From contig JAIXWR010000020.1 in NCBI GenBank assembly GCA_027491155.1, positions 62,001 to 126,000 on the forward strand: 64,000 nucleotides of DNA, given 5' to 3'. The notes under the pieces were generated by a model. It made no database searches and was not told the DNA's origin. It saw only the letters and a program-made list of their open reading frames with translations. Both the position numbers and the translations under genes were made by a program. The stretch comes from Verrucomicrobiaceae bacterium. GTDB lineage: Bacteria; Verrucomicrobiota; Verrucomicrobiia; Verrucomicrobiales; Akkermansiaceae. This document shows positions 18,775 through 26,313 of this stretch, one piece after another (within the stretch, counting starts at the first letter, position 1; each line of letters opens with the position of its first letter).

Positions 18775-19013
18775 GGCAGCTTCGCAAGATACTTCTGCGG
18801 GTCCTTCTCGAACTTCGCGACGCAGGGCTTGCAGCAGAATTTCACTTCCTGGTCCGCATAGACCTTCGTCACCGGCGTCCCCATCGAGCCGAGCTTGTTG
18901 TCGCTGACGATGCAGGTGTCCTTGGGATAGGGCTTCACGTCGCTCCCCGCGGTGCCGGTGGCGGCACAGGAGGCGAGAAACGCGGAGGCCATCAGGGTCA
19001 TGATCGATTTCAT
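18771..19013 (-). CDS. Small YHS-like metal-binding lipoprotein (paralogue)
   Basis: 80 residues, lipoprotein signal with LASC, then YPKDTCIVSDNKLGSMGTP and VKFCCKPCVAKFEKDPQKYLAKL. It is a YHS-like domain with four conserved cysteines, without the Pro/Ala linker of its neighbour. It lies 22 bp downstream of the multicopper oxidase fusion and overlaps the next gene by 4 bp. Its location suggests periplasmic copper buffering or delivery; that role is inferred. Confidence 0.82.
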   Translation of the reverse strand: MKSIMTLMASAFLASCAATGTAGSDVKPYPKDTCIVSDNKLGSMGTPVTKVYADQEVKFCCKPCVAKFEKDPQKYLAKLP

Positions 19014-19035
19014 GGTGTCGGTTGCTTGTTGTTTG

Positions 19036-21084
19036 TTAGAAGCGGAAGCTCACGCCGCCGCCGAAGCCGTGTTCGGAATGGTACTGGGTGATCAGGGAGA
19101 ATTGCTTGGTGAGGAGCCAGTCGGCGCCCACCGTCCATTCCCACTCGCTGCCTGTGTCGTATTGGATGTCGCCGAAGATCCCGAGCCGGTCGGTGATCTG
19201 CAGCGACTTGCCGAGGCCGACCCGCAGGTCGCCCTCGCTGTCGAGCTGGAGCGAGCTGTCGATGAGGTAGGGCAGACGGTATTCGATCCCGGCGAACGCA
19301 CGGTCCTCCTCGTCCTCCAGGTTGGTGAAGCGCCAGCCGAGCACGGTGGAGAAGTTCGGGTTGAAGTAGCGCTTCCAGCCGAGGTCGATCTCGTATTCGA
19401 CGTCGTCATGCTCGTGGTGCATGCCGCCCATCATCATCGCGGGGTCGTCGTGGAAGCCGAGATCCCACATCGCGAACCAGTCGTTGCGCGAGTTCATCAC
19501 GGTGACCATTCCCATGCTCATGTGGTTCTGCAACGAGCCGTCGATCATGAAGTAAAGCGGGTCGCGGGCATGTTCGCCGAGCTGCGGCTGATGGTCCGGC
19601 CCCTGTTCCTCGTAACTGAAGACCCGCGCCATTCCGGAGTGCATGTGGTAGAGCAGGTGGCAGTGGAAGAGCCAGTCGCCGCTCTCGTTCGCCTCGAACT
19701 CGATCGTCCGCTTGCCCATCGGCGGGACGTCCACCGTGTGCTTCAGCGGCGCGTCGCTCTCCTGCCCTTCGAGCACCCGGAAGAAGTGGCCGTGCAGGTG
19801 AAGCGGGTGGTGCATCATCGTGTCGTTCACCAGCACCAGGCGCAGCACCTCGCCGCGCTTGATCTTGATCACGCCGTCTTCGGCCATCGTCCTGCCGTTG
19901 AAGGACCAGATGTAGCGCTCCATGTCGCCGGTGAGCCGGAGTTCCATCTCGCGCCGCGGCAGGGAGGCCGGGAGCGCGGTGGACTTCACGGCGCGCAGCT
20001 TCGCATAGGGCGACAGCGGGCGCTCGGCTTCTTCTTTCATCGAAGCCGGATCCATCTCGTCCATCGCCGCCATCAGGTGCGCGTCCATCGAGTAGATCTC
20101 CGGCCGCGGGATGTCGGGCGCGGGGTGCAGCTCGCCCTCGCCCAACAGGATCGACGCATGGCCGGAGCCGTCCTGGGAGGTTGCACGGACTTCCCATTGG
20201 CCGGATGCGGGGACGGTGACGATCACGTCGTAGGTCTCCGCCATGCCGATCAGCAGGCGCTTCACCGCGAGCGGCCTGACCGCCGGACCGTCGGCGGCGA
20301 CAATGGTCAGCGGTCCGGTGGCGGACTGAAGGTAGAAGTAGGTCGAGGCGCCCGCGTTGATGAAACGGAGCCGGACCTTTTCGCCGGGCCTCGCCGGGAA
20401 CGAGATCGACTTCCGTCCGTTGGCGAGGAAGGCGTCGTAGGCGACGTCGGAGACATCCATCGCCGGCATCCGGGTGCGCTCGCGGTCCCAGAAATCGGCG
20501 AGCGCCCCGGCTTTCATCGCACCGGTCACGCTCTGCATGCTGCCCTTGCGCAGCGCGTACCAATCGCTGCCGCGCATCAGCGTGCGCATCACCTCGTCCG
20601 GGTTCTCCCGGGTCCAGTCGGACAGCACGACGACGTGGTCGCGGTCGGCCTTCACGGGTTCGCCGCCCTTCGGCTCGATCACGATGGAGCCGTAAACCCC
20701 GCGCTGTTCCTGGAGGCCGGTGTGGCTGTGATACCAGTAGGTGCCGGCGTGCTTGAGCGGGAACTCGAAGGTGTGGGTGGTGCCGGCCTCGATCGGCGGG
20801 GTGGTGACATAGGGCACGCCGTCCTGCACGTTCGGCAAGAGCAGGCCGTGCCAGTGGATCGAGGTTTCCTCGTTCTTGAGCCGGTTGTGGACGCGGATCC
20901 GCGCGCTGTCGCCTTCGCGGAAACGAAGGGTCGGTCCCGGGATCCCGCCGTTGAGGGTCAGGGCGGGGACCGGCTTGATCCCGTCGCCGGGCGACCACGC
21001 TTGCTCGGCGACGGTGAGGTCGTATTCCACCAGCCGGGCGTCCAGGACTGAAAGCGACAGGATGAAGATGAGGATGGTTTTCAT
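19036..21084 (-). CDS. CopA-CopB fusion: multicopper oxidase with C-terminal outer-membrane CopB-like domain
   Basis: 682 residues. A Sec-type signal (MKTILIFILSLSVLDA) replaces the Tat signal usual in CopA. Residues about 20-495 are a multicopper oxidase with all four copper motifs: HWHG (77-80), WYHSHTG (117-123), HPLHLHG (426-432) and HCHLLYHMHSGM (474-485). A Met-rich loop (about 333-349) resembles Cu(I) sites. From about 500 to the end the sequence switches to a CopB-like beta-barrel region with DLGWKRYFNPNFSTVLGWRF and EYRLPYLIDSSLQL. It is preceded by MMMGGMHHEH and ends in phenylalanine as outer-membrane proteins do. Its ATG overlaps the permease stop (ATGA). It probably oxidises Cu(I) while tethered to the outer membrane. 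Confidence 0.88.
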   Translation of the reverse strand: MKTILIFILSLSVLDARLVEYDLTVAEQAWSPGDGIKPVPALTLNGGIPGPTLRFREGDSARIRVHNRLKNEETSIHWHGLLLPNVQDGVPYVTTPPIEAGTTHTFEFPLKHAGTYWYHSHTGLQEQRGVYGSIVIEPKGGEPVKADRDHVVVLSDWTRENPDEVMRTLMRGSDWYALRKGSMQSVTGAMKAGALADFWDRERTRMPAMDVSDVAYDAFLANGRKSISFPARPGEKVRLRFINAGASTYFYLQSATGPLTIVAADGPAVRPLAVKRLLIGMAETYDVIVTVPASGQWEVRATSQDGSGHASILLGEGELHPAPDIPRPEIYSMDAHLMAAMDEMDPASMKEEAERPLSPYAKLRAVKSTALPASLPRREMELRLTGDMERYIWSFNGRTMAEDGVIKIKRGEVLRLVLVNDTMMHHPLHLHGHFFRVLEGQESDAPLKHTVDVPPMGKRTIEFEANESGDWLFHCHLLYHMHSGMARVFSYEEQGPDHQPQLGEHARDPLYFMIDGSLQNHMSMGMVTVMNSRNDWFAMWDLGFHDDPAMMMGGMHHEHDDVEYEIDLGWKRYFNPNFSTVLGWRFTNLEDEEDRAFAGIEYRLPYLIDSSLQLDSEGDLRVGLGKSLQITDRLGIFGDIQYDTGSEWEWTVGADWLLTKQFSLITQYHSEHGFGGGVSFRF

Positions 21085-22205
21085 CGGTTCAGCAGCCAGG
21101 CGATGATCAGGACCTGCGGCACGGTGATCAGCGGCAGGGCGAGGGTGGCTTTCCACGAGCGGGTGGTTTCGCGGAGGACCAGGATCTCGGTGTAGTCGGT
21201 GGCCACTCCGGCCATCAGGAAGGTGAAGGCGTTGCCAGGCGCGCCGGCCCGGTTCAGGAGGTCGGCGGCGATCGGGCTGGACCCTTCCGAGCAGACCTCG
21301 ATCACCGTGGTCACGACCAGGGTCAAAGTCAGGCCGAGCAGGGTCGGGCCGAAGTACTGCGAGAATAGTGCTTCCGGCACGAAGGCGCGGATCGCCGCGG
21401 CCAGCACCACGCCGAAGAAAATCCAGCGCAGGATCATCCGCGAATCCTTCAGCCCGCCGAGCGCGATCGCCTTGAGGTTGGCGGCGGTCGGCTTGAGGTC
21501 GTGCAGCGCTTCCTTGAAAGCGGGGCCGAAGCGGAATCCGGCCGGCAGCTCGCGGGCGTTCGGATTGGCCGGCAAGGTCCCGCGCTTCACCAGCAGCTCG
21601 GCGATCCAGCCGGTCAGCACGCCGATGGCCATCGACAGCCCGATGAACGCGAGCATCCACTTCCAGCCGATCAACGCGGCGAGGATGAAGGTCAGGGACA
21701 GCGAGTTCCAGGGGCTCGAAACCAGGAAGGCGAGGGTTTGTCCCAGCGACGCGCCCTTTTTGTAAAGCTGTGCGCCGACCATCAGGATGCCGTGGCTGCA
21801 AAGGTCGAGCAAGGTGCCCGCGAACACCGCGCGGAGGATGCCGGTGAAGGTCCCGCCGCGTCCTAACAGCCCGGTCACCAGCGACTGCGGCATCCGGCCG
21901 ATCACCCCGACCGCGACGATCCCCGCGAGGAGTCCCCACCATGCCTTGGCCATGAATTCGGCGGTTCCGTGGGCGAAGGTGAGCCACCAGACGGGCCCGG
22001 GAACCATCAGGAAGTGCCCGGCCAATCCCGCCGCCACCAGTGCCAGCGAGCCCCACAGCAGACCGTCGAACTTGCGGCCCGGGGTGCAGCAGGACGACGG
22101 CTCTTCACCGCCGCTGCCGCAGCAGGACGGCTTGGTCTCCGGGGCCGGAGCGCAGCACGAGGGCCGGGGTTCCGGCTCCGGAGGCGGCTTGCAACAGGAG
22201 CTCAT
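21081..22205 (-). CDS. Permease of the ArsP/SO_0444 metal-efflux type with N-terminal Cys-pair repeats
   Basis: 374 residues with about eight to ten membrane helices. The core (GILRAVFAGTLLDLCSHGILMVGAQLYKKGAS, VSSPWNSLSLTF, TVIEVCSEGSSPIAADL, NAFTFLMAGVATDYTEI) matches DUF318/permease proteins such as the SO_0444 Cu/Zn efflux family and ArsP. The first 45 residues are a hydrophilic tail with four CC pairs at 4-5, 17-18, 28-29 and 39-40, likely a metal-capture arm on the cytoplasmic side. It lies 18 bp downstream of csoR and overlaps the oxidase start by 4 bp. Its ion is probably copper, by context. Confidence 0.85.
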   Translation of the reverse strand: MSSCCKPPPEPEPRPSCCAPAPETKPSCCGSGGEEPSSCCTPGRKFDGLLWGSLALVAAGLAGHFLMVPGPVWWLTFAHGTAEFMAKAWWGLLAGIVAVGVIGRMPQSLVTGLLGRGGTFTGILRAVFAGTLLDLCSHGILMVGAQLYKKGASLGQTLAFLVSSPWNSLSLTFILAALIGWKWMLAFIGLSMAIGVLTGWIAELLVKRGTLPANPNARELPAGFRFGPAFKEALHDLKPTAANLKAIALGGLKDSRMILRWIFFGVVLAAAIRAFVPEALFSQYFGPTLLGLTLTLVVTTVIEVCSEGSSPIAADLLNRAGAPGNAFTFLMAGVATDYTEILVLRETTRSWKATLALPLITVPQVLIIAWLLNR

Positions 22206-22223
22206 GGTCGTGGTGCTTGGGGT

Positions 22224-22499
22224 TCAGGCGAGGCGGCGCTTGTAAAGGGTCACCAGTTCCTCGAGGCGGCGGTCGAGCTGCTTCGGGTCGGAGGCCGCTT
22301 CCGCGACGCAGTGGCGGACGTGGTCCTCCAGCAGCGCGGCCTCCAGGCCGCGCAGGGCGGCGTGGATCGCGGAGATGGTGTGCAGGATTTCCGGGCAATC
22401 GCGGTTCTCCTCGATCATCCGGCCGATCCCCTGGACCTGGCCGGCGATCCGGTTGACCCGGCCGGTCAGGGGCTTGCGCTCGCAGCAGTCGCGCTTCAT
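22224..22499 (-). CDS. csoR: CsoR-type copper-sensing repressor
   Basis: 91 residues of the CsoR/RcnR/FrmR family of all-helical tetrameric repressors (LTGRVNRIAGQVQGIGRMIEENRDC). The metal site is the C-H-C pattern of Cu(I) sensors: Cys in NRDCPEIL, then His and Cys four apart in EDHVRHC. An N-terminal CC (residues 4-5) is extra. Start at the ATG before KRDCCERK; an upstream in-frame ATG would run through the operator. First gene of csoR-permease-oxidase-YHS. It presumably represses its own operon until Cu(I) binds. Confidence 0.9.
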   Translation of the reverse strand: MKRDCCERKPLTGRVNRIAGQVQGIGRMIEENRDCPEILHTISAIHAALRGLEAALLEDHVRHCVAEAASDPKQLDRRLEELVTLYKRRLA

Positions 22500-22504
22500 A
22501 AGAA

Positions 22505-22552
22505 TACCAATAGGGGGTAAGGGTATAATCCGCAAGCGAGATTTTCGCGCAA
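22505..22552 (-). promoter_or_regulatory. csoR promoter and CsoR-type operator
   Basis: On the minus strand a -35 TTGCGC (22547-22552) and -10 TTATAC (22523-22528) are 18 bp apart. The palindrome TACC-CCCTATT-GGTA (22505-22519) lies just after the -10, where transcription would start, only 5 bp before the csoR ATG. It resembles known CsoR operators (TACCC...GGGTA). With so short a leader, no Shine-Dalgarno is possible, so csoR may be translated from a nearly leaderless mRNA. Confidence 0.65.
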
Positions 22553-22581
22553 GGCCCGGTGGTCTCGCGAAAACGGCCCGC

Positions 22582-22923
22582 TTACTTCGACTTGCCCGCC
22601 TTCACCTTGGCGAAGCTTTCGGCGGAGCGTTCGACCTTCTTCGGCTCGAAGCCCGACTTCTTGATGAAATCGGTGATCTCCTTGTCGCTGATCGAGGCGC
22701 CTTTCTTCTCCTCCAGCAGGACGAGCTTGCGGGTCAGGTCCACGTGGATGTCGGAGACCGCCGGATGCTTCTTGAAGTGGGCGACGATGCCCTGCGCGCA
22801 GAACGAGCAGACCATGCCGTCGACGCTGGCCTTGACGGTCATGACGCGGTCGGGCGCGGCGCGGGCGGTGGTGGTGGCGAAGAGCCAGGCCCCGATGAGA
22901 CTGAGCAGGATGGGATGATTCAT
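22582..22923 (-). CDS. Exported heavy-metal-associated (HMA) domain protein
   Basis: 113 residues. A signal peptide (about 1-22, ending ARA) is followed by a MerP/CopZ-like ferredoxin fold. Its metal motif is GMVCSFCAQGI (Cys39, Cys42), then VSDIHVDLTRKLVLL and a second helix. The CxxC is in the periplasm, so it likely buffers or shuttles Cu(I) between envelope partners. A lysine-rich C-terminal tail (about 95-113) follows. It lies 13 bp downstream of the outer-membrane protein gene, so the two are co-transcribed. csoR begins 82 bp later with its own promoter. Confidence 0.85.
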   Translation of the reverse strand: MNHPILLSLIGAWLFATTTARAAPDRVMTVKASVDGMVCSFCAQGIVAHFKKHPAVSDIHVDLTRKLVLLEEKKGASISDKEITDFIKKSGFEPKKVERSAESFAKVKAGKSK

Positions 22924-22936
22924 TTTCGTGATTTTG

Positions 22937-23557
22937 TTAGAAGTGGACCATGAAGTTCAGCAGCGGCGCGCCTTCGAGCGAGCAGCCGAGTTCCAGGAAG
23001 TAGTTGCCCTTGAACAGGCGGATCTTCGGGATGACATCGAGGTCGTCCTCCATGCCGCTGACGTGTTCGAGCTGGAGGATCAGCCAGGTGTTGAGTTCCT
23101 CGAATTCCGCCTTGTAGGGCGCGAAACCGATCGAGGCGCTGGTGACCCCGCGCGAGACGTCCTCGGACCCGACCAGCTTGGTTTCGAAGGCGGTGAAGAT
23201 CCGGCGGGTTTCGTAGTCGGCGCGGAAGAACCCGAGGCCGGCGGGGGCCCAGGGATCGCCGTCCTGTTTCGCGAGGCCGGCGGCGGCGCCGAGGTAGACG
23301 TTGGCCTGGGCGTCGGGCAGGTTCCAGCGCTTGAGCAGCCAGTTGTGCTGGAGCCCGGCGAAGAGGTCGTCGGCGCGCTCGTCCTCGAAGCGCATCGCGT
23401 GGAGGCCGAAGGCGGTCTTCGGGGTGTAGGAGTGGTAGAGTTCGAAGTTCTGCACCGTGTCGGTGCCGCCGAGCATGAGCTGGTACGCTCCTTCGAAGGA
23501 GACGGGATGCGCGGCGGCCACCCCGGCGAGCAGGATGGATAAAGAAAGGGATTTCAT
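22937..23557 (-). CDS. Predicted outer-membrane beta-barrel protein in the copper island
   Basis: 206 residues with a short signal peptide ending AAA-HP. The mature protein alternates polar and hydrophobic residues with aromatic girdles (YQLMLGGTDTVQNFELYHSY, ANVYLGAAAGL, NTWLILQLEHVSG). It ends with ...NFMVHF, whose terminal Phe is the outer-membrane-protein recognition signal. It may be an eight-stranded barrel. I do not recognise a named family. The HMA gene follows after 13 bp, which ties it to metal handling. Confidence 0.7.
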   Translation of the reverse strand: MKSLSLSILLAGVAAAHPVSFEGAYQLMLGGTDTVQNFELYHSYTPKTAFGLHAMRFEDERADDLFAGLQHNWLLKRWNLPDAQANVYLGAAAGLAKQDGDPWAPAGLGFFRADYETRRIFTAFETKLVGSEDVSRGVTSASIGFAPYKAEFEELNTWLILQLEHVSGMEDDLDVIPKIRLFKGNYFLELGCSLEGAPLLNFMVHF

Positions 23558-23661
23558 GGATTCAGTTGCTTGGATCGGGAGAAGACATCACGGAACGACG
23601 GCACGGCTTCACCGCGGCCGTTCCAGGCATGGCGGAGGGCGGCGCGAAGGGCCGCGTCTTC

Positions 23662-24027
23662 TCACAGCAAGCGACTGACCAGCCGGGCGCGTCGCTCGGC
23701 CGGCGGCGCGTGCCACGGCGGCGGCGGGGTCCAACGCGGACGCTCCAAGCCTGGCACCGGCAGATGGCCGATTTCCACGCCCGCGGCTGGCGGCGGGCAG
23801 CCAAGTAAAGCTCCCGCCCCCTGCGGCAGCACGAGGGGATCCGGGATCTCCCGCGGATCTTCGCTGGCACAGGGGCAGCGGTGGCACGGTTCATCCTCCC
23901 CGGAAGAACCCGCGCAGCAACAGGACGGCTCGCGCTCTTCCAAGACCTGACCCGCGCAACAGCACAGCGGGCAGGCGACCACGAGGGCCAGCAGGCAGGC
24001 GAAGAGGGCGGAGATCCGTGACACCAT
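23662..24027 (-). CDS. Small Cys-rich exported peptide
   Basis: 121 residues beginning with a hydrophobic signal (SRISALFACLLALVVAC) that could be cleaved before or within PLCCCAG. Twelve cysteines occur, clustered as PLCCC, PSCCCAG and EPCHRCPC; the C-terminal half is Pro-rich with GLERPRWTPPPPWHAPP. No family recognised. The Cys clusters, and its position as the first gene upstream of the outer-membrane and HMA genes (104-bp gap), suggest a secreted soft-metal sponge. An alternative is that it is a spurious frame, because the GC-rich region carries other open frames. Confidence 0.55.
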   Translation of the reverse strand: MVSRISALFACLLALVVACPLCCCAGQVLEEREPSCCCAGSSGEDEPCHRCPCASEDPREIPDPLVLPQGAGALLGCPPPAAGVEIGHLPVPGLERPRWTPPPPWHAPPAERRARLVSRLL

Positions 24028-24147
24028 GGGTGGGAGCGTCTTTCAAACGCCGTATTCCCACCATGCACCGGTCCCGCCGGGGATCAAGCACACCTTTCCT
24101 CCCCCTTGACTCCGCCCCCCGTCCTCCCCACCTTCCCGCCCGACCTT

Positions 24148-25288
24148 ATGGCTGAAATTCACACCGCCGACCTCTCGTCGCTGGACACGGACGCTCTGAA
24201 GAGCCGTCTGACCCAGCTCGGGAGGTATCTTTGACGTCCCGACCCTTGAACGCGAGATCGGCTCGCTGGAAGCCGCGATGGGCGACCCCGAGTTCTGGAA
24301 CAACCAGGAAAAGGCCCGCGCCACCAACAGCCGGATCTCCTCGCTGAAGAAGAAACTCGGCGCCTTCCAGAAACTCAACGGGCGCTACGACGACCTGCTC
24401 GCCGGCATCGAGCTGGCACGCGAGTTCGACGACGACTCCGCCGCGGCCGAGGCCTTCACGCAGGCCGCCGAACTCGATGCGGACATCGCTTCCTTCGAGC
24501 TGCTCACCCTGCTCGACAAGCCGGGCGACATGGCCTCGTGCTACCTCATCATCCAGGCCGGTGCCGGCGGCACCGAGGCCTGCGACTGGGCGCAGATGCT
24601 CTACCGCATGTACCAGCGCTGGGCGGAGCGGAAGGGCTTCACCTGCGAAACGATCGACTGGCAGGACGGCGAAGGCGCGGGCCTGCGCGGGGCGACCATG
24701 AAGATCACCGGCGACTACGCCTACGGCTACCTGAAGAACGAGCGCGGCGTGCACCGCCTGGTGCGGATCTCGCCCTTCGACTCGGCCGGCAAGCGCCACA
24801 CTTCCTTCGCCTCCGTCGATGCCACCCCCGAGGTGAACGACGAGATCAAGATCGAGATCAACGACAAGGACATCGAGATCACCACCATGCGTTCCGGCGG
24901 CAAGGGCGGCCAGAACGTCAACAAGGTGGAGACCGGCGTCCTGCTGCGCCACCTTCCGACCGGCATCCTGATCCGCTCGACCAACGCCCGCTCCCAGGGT
25001 GCCAACAAGGAACTCGCCTACGAGATCCTCAAGGCGAAGCTGTTCCAGCTCGAGGAGGACAAGCGCAAGGCCGAGTCCGAGCGGGCCTACGGCGAGAAGG
25101 GCGACATCGGCTGGGGCAACCAGATCCGCTCCTACGTCTTCCAGCCCTACCAGAAGGTGCTCGACCTCCGCACCGGCCACGAGTCCGGCAACATCCAGAA
25201 CGTGATGGACGGCGACATCGACGGCTACATCGAGGCCAAGCTGCGCGGCAAGGTGCGGGTCAAGGGCGCGAAGGACGAGGACGATTGA
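24148..25288 (+). CDS. prfB: Peptide chain release factor 2 (programmed +1 frameshift)
   Basis: Recognises UGA and UAA and triggers peptide release. The product has 379 residues. It is encoded as 28 codons from the ATG at 24148 to CTT, then a +1 shift over the in-frame TGA (24232-24234), then the long frame continuing to 25288. Codon-recognition tripeptide SPF is at 208-210 and the catalytic GGQ (in RSGGKGGQN) at 253-255. Calling only the second frame from its internal ATG (24278) would lose the N-terminal 43 residues. It is transcribed divergently from the copper island. Confidence 0.95.
24220..24235 (+). promoter_or_regulatory. prfB +1 programmed frameshift site
   Basis: The sequence GGGAGG TAT CTT TGA C is the classical site: a Shine-Dalgarno-like AGG three bases before the slippery CTT, then in-frame TGA with C after it. 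When release factor 2 is scarce the ribosome pauses at TGA and slips forward to read GAC, completing the enzyme. This is autoregulation by the product. Confidence 0.95.
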
Positions 25289-25423
25289 TCGACCGGCGCC
25301 TCGTGGAGCCTGAAGGTCAGGCGACAGGCCATTCCTGGCGGGGCTTCGCCATCCCGGGCGAAATCCTCATTGCCTGATGTTAGATTTGTTGCTGGCTTGA
25401 TCGGGTAACTTCCCCACCAAACC

Positions 25424-25795
25424 ATGCTCAAAGAATTCAGAGACTTCATCCTCAAGGGCAACATGCTCGACCTCGCGGTCGGCGTGATCATCGGCGCGGC
25501 ATTCGGCAAGGTCATCACCGAGTTCACCGGCGTGCTCCTGAAAACCATCACCGCGATCGCGAAGGTCAAGGAGGTTGGCACCATCATGATCGGAGGACTG
25601 GTGGACATCGGGCCCCTCATCAATTCGCTGATCAGTCTCCTGCTGGTCGGCTTCGCCTTGTTCATCGTGGTCAAGGCCTACAACACCGCGAAAGCCCGCT
25701 TCGAGAAGCCCGCGACCCCCGCCGGCCCGCCGGAGCCCAGCGCCGAGGAAAAGCTCCTCGCCGAGATCCGCGACCTGCTCAAGAACAAGGCCTGA
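25424..25795 (+). CDS. mscL: Large-conductance mechanosensitive channel
   Basis: 123 residues, normal for MscL. The signature KEFRDFILKGNMLDLAVGVIIGAAFGKVI covers the N-terminal helix and first pore helix. A short periplasmic loop follows, then TM2 (LISLLLVGFALFIVVKAYN) and a cytoplasmic bundle (EEKLLAEIRDLLKN). It opens a wide pore at high membrane tension and protects against osmotic downshock. It follows prfB in the same direction after 135 bp and is closed by a bidirectional terminator. Confidence 0.96.
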   Translation: MLKEFRDFILKGNMLDLAVGVIIGAAFGKVITEFTGVLLKTITAIAKVKEVGTIMIGGLVDIGPLINSLISLLLVGFALFIVVKAYNTAKARFEKPATPAGPPEPSAEEKLLAEIRDLLKNKA

Positions 25796-25807
25796 GCCTG
25801 AACATGA

Positions 25808-25842
25808 AAACGCCGGGGGACCATGGCGGTCCACCGGCGTTT
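25808..25842. terminator. Bidirectional terminator between mscL and azurin
   Basis: Stem AAACGCCGG/CCGGCGTTT (25808-25816 with 25834-25842). The 17-nt loop itself can pair (GGACC...GGTCC). Because A-runs and T-runs flank the stem on both strands, it can serve the convergent mscL and azurin genes. Confidence 0.8.
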
Positions 25843-25862
25843 CCTTGAAAAAGGGGCGGATC

Positions 25863-26309
25863 TTACTTCGCCTTCACGATGATCTTGCCCTGCATCTTGT
25901 CGAAGTGCCCGGGCGAGGAGCAGAAGAACGGGTATTCGCCGGGTTCGCCGGCGGTGAAGGTCATGGTGGCGGTTTGTCCGCCGCCGATCAGCTTCACGTG
26001 GCCGACCATCTGCTCCTTCGACTCCTTGTCGGTCGGCACGTAGCCGGTCTCCGCAGCCGCGAGGCATTTCACCGCGAAGGACACGATGGTGGTACCCGGC
26101 TTGAGCACCACCACGTTGTGCTTCATGGACTTCTCGCCCTTGGTGCCGGTGTTCTTGAAGACCAGCGTGACCTTCTGGCCGCTGACGACTTCGAACTTCG
26201 TCTTGCTGAAGACCATCCGGTCGTCAGCGCTCAGTTCCAGCTTCACCGCCTCCGCCGCATGGGCGGAGACGGCGGCGAGGAAAACGATCGGGGCGAGGAA
26301 TCCGCGCAT
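25863..26309 (-). CDS. Azurin-like blue copper protein
   Basis: 148 residues with a signal peptide ending AHA (18). The mature cupredoxin has the four type-1 copper ligands His64 (MKHNVVVL), Cys130, His135 and Met139 (FFCSSPGHFDKMQG), the azurin spacing. It carries electrons in the periplasm between c-type cytochromes and oxidases or reductases. It lies 4 bp after a cytochrome c gene on the same strand, its likely partner. A terminator follows. Confidence 0.93.
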   Translation of the reverse strand: MRGFLAPIVFLAAVSAHAAEAVKLELSADDRMVFSKTKFEVVSGQKVTLVFKNTGTKGEKSMKHNVVVLKPGTTIVSFAVKCLAAAETGYVPTDKESKEQMVGHVKLIGGGQTATMTFTAGEPGEYPFFCSSPGHFDKMQGKIIVKAK

Positions 26310-26313
26310 GGCC

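Noticed and set aside
19036-22056. A continuous minus-strand frame of 1006 codons that would fuse permease-region sequence to the oxidase
   Set aside because: Its first 324 codons are the permease gene read in the wrong frame. The real oxidase gene starts at the ATG at 21082-21084, overlapping the permease stop by 4 bp.
24278-25288. prfB as a simple gene starting at 24278
   Set aside because: The frameshift site at 24220-24235 shows that the protein starts at 24148; the internal ATG is not the start.
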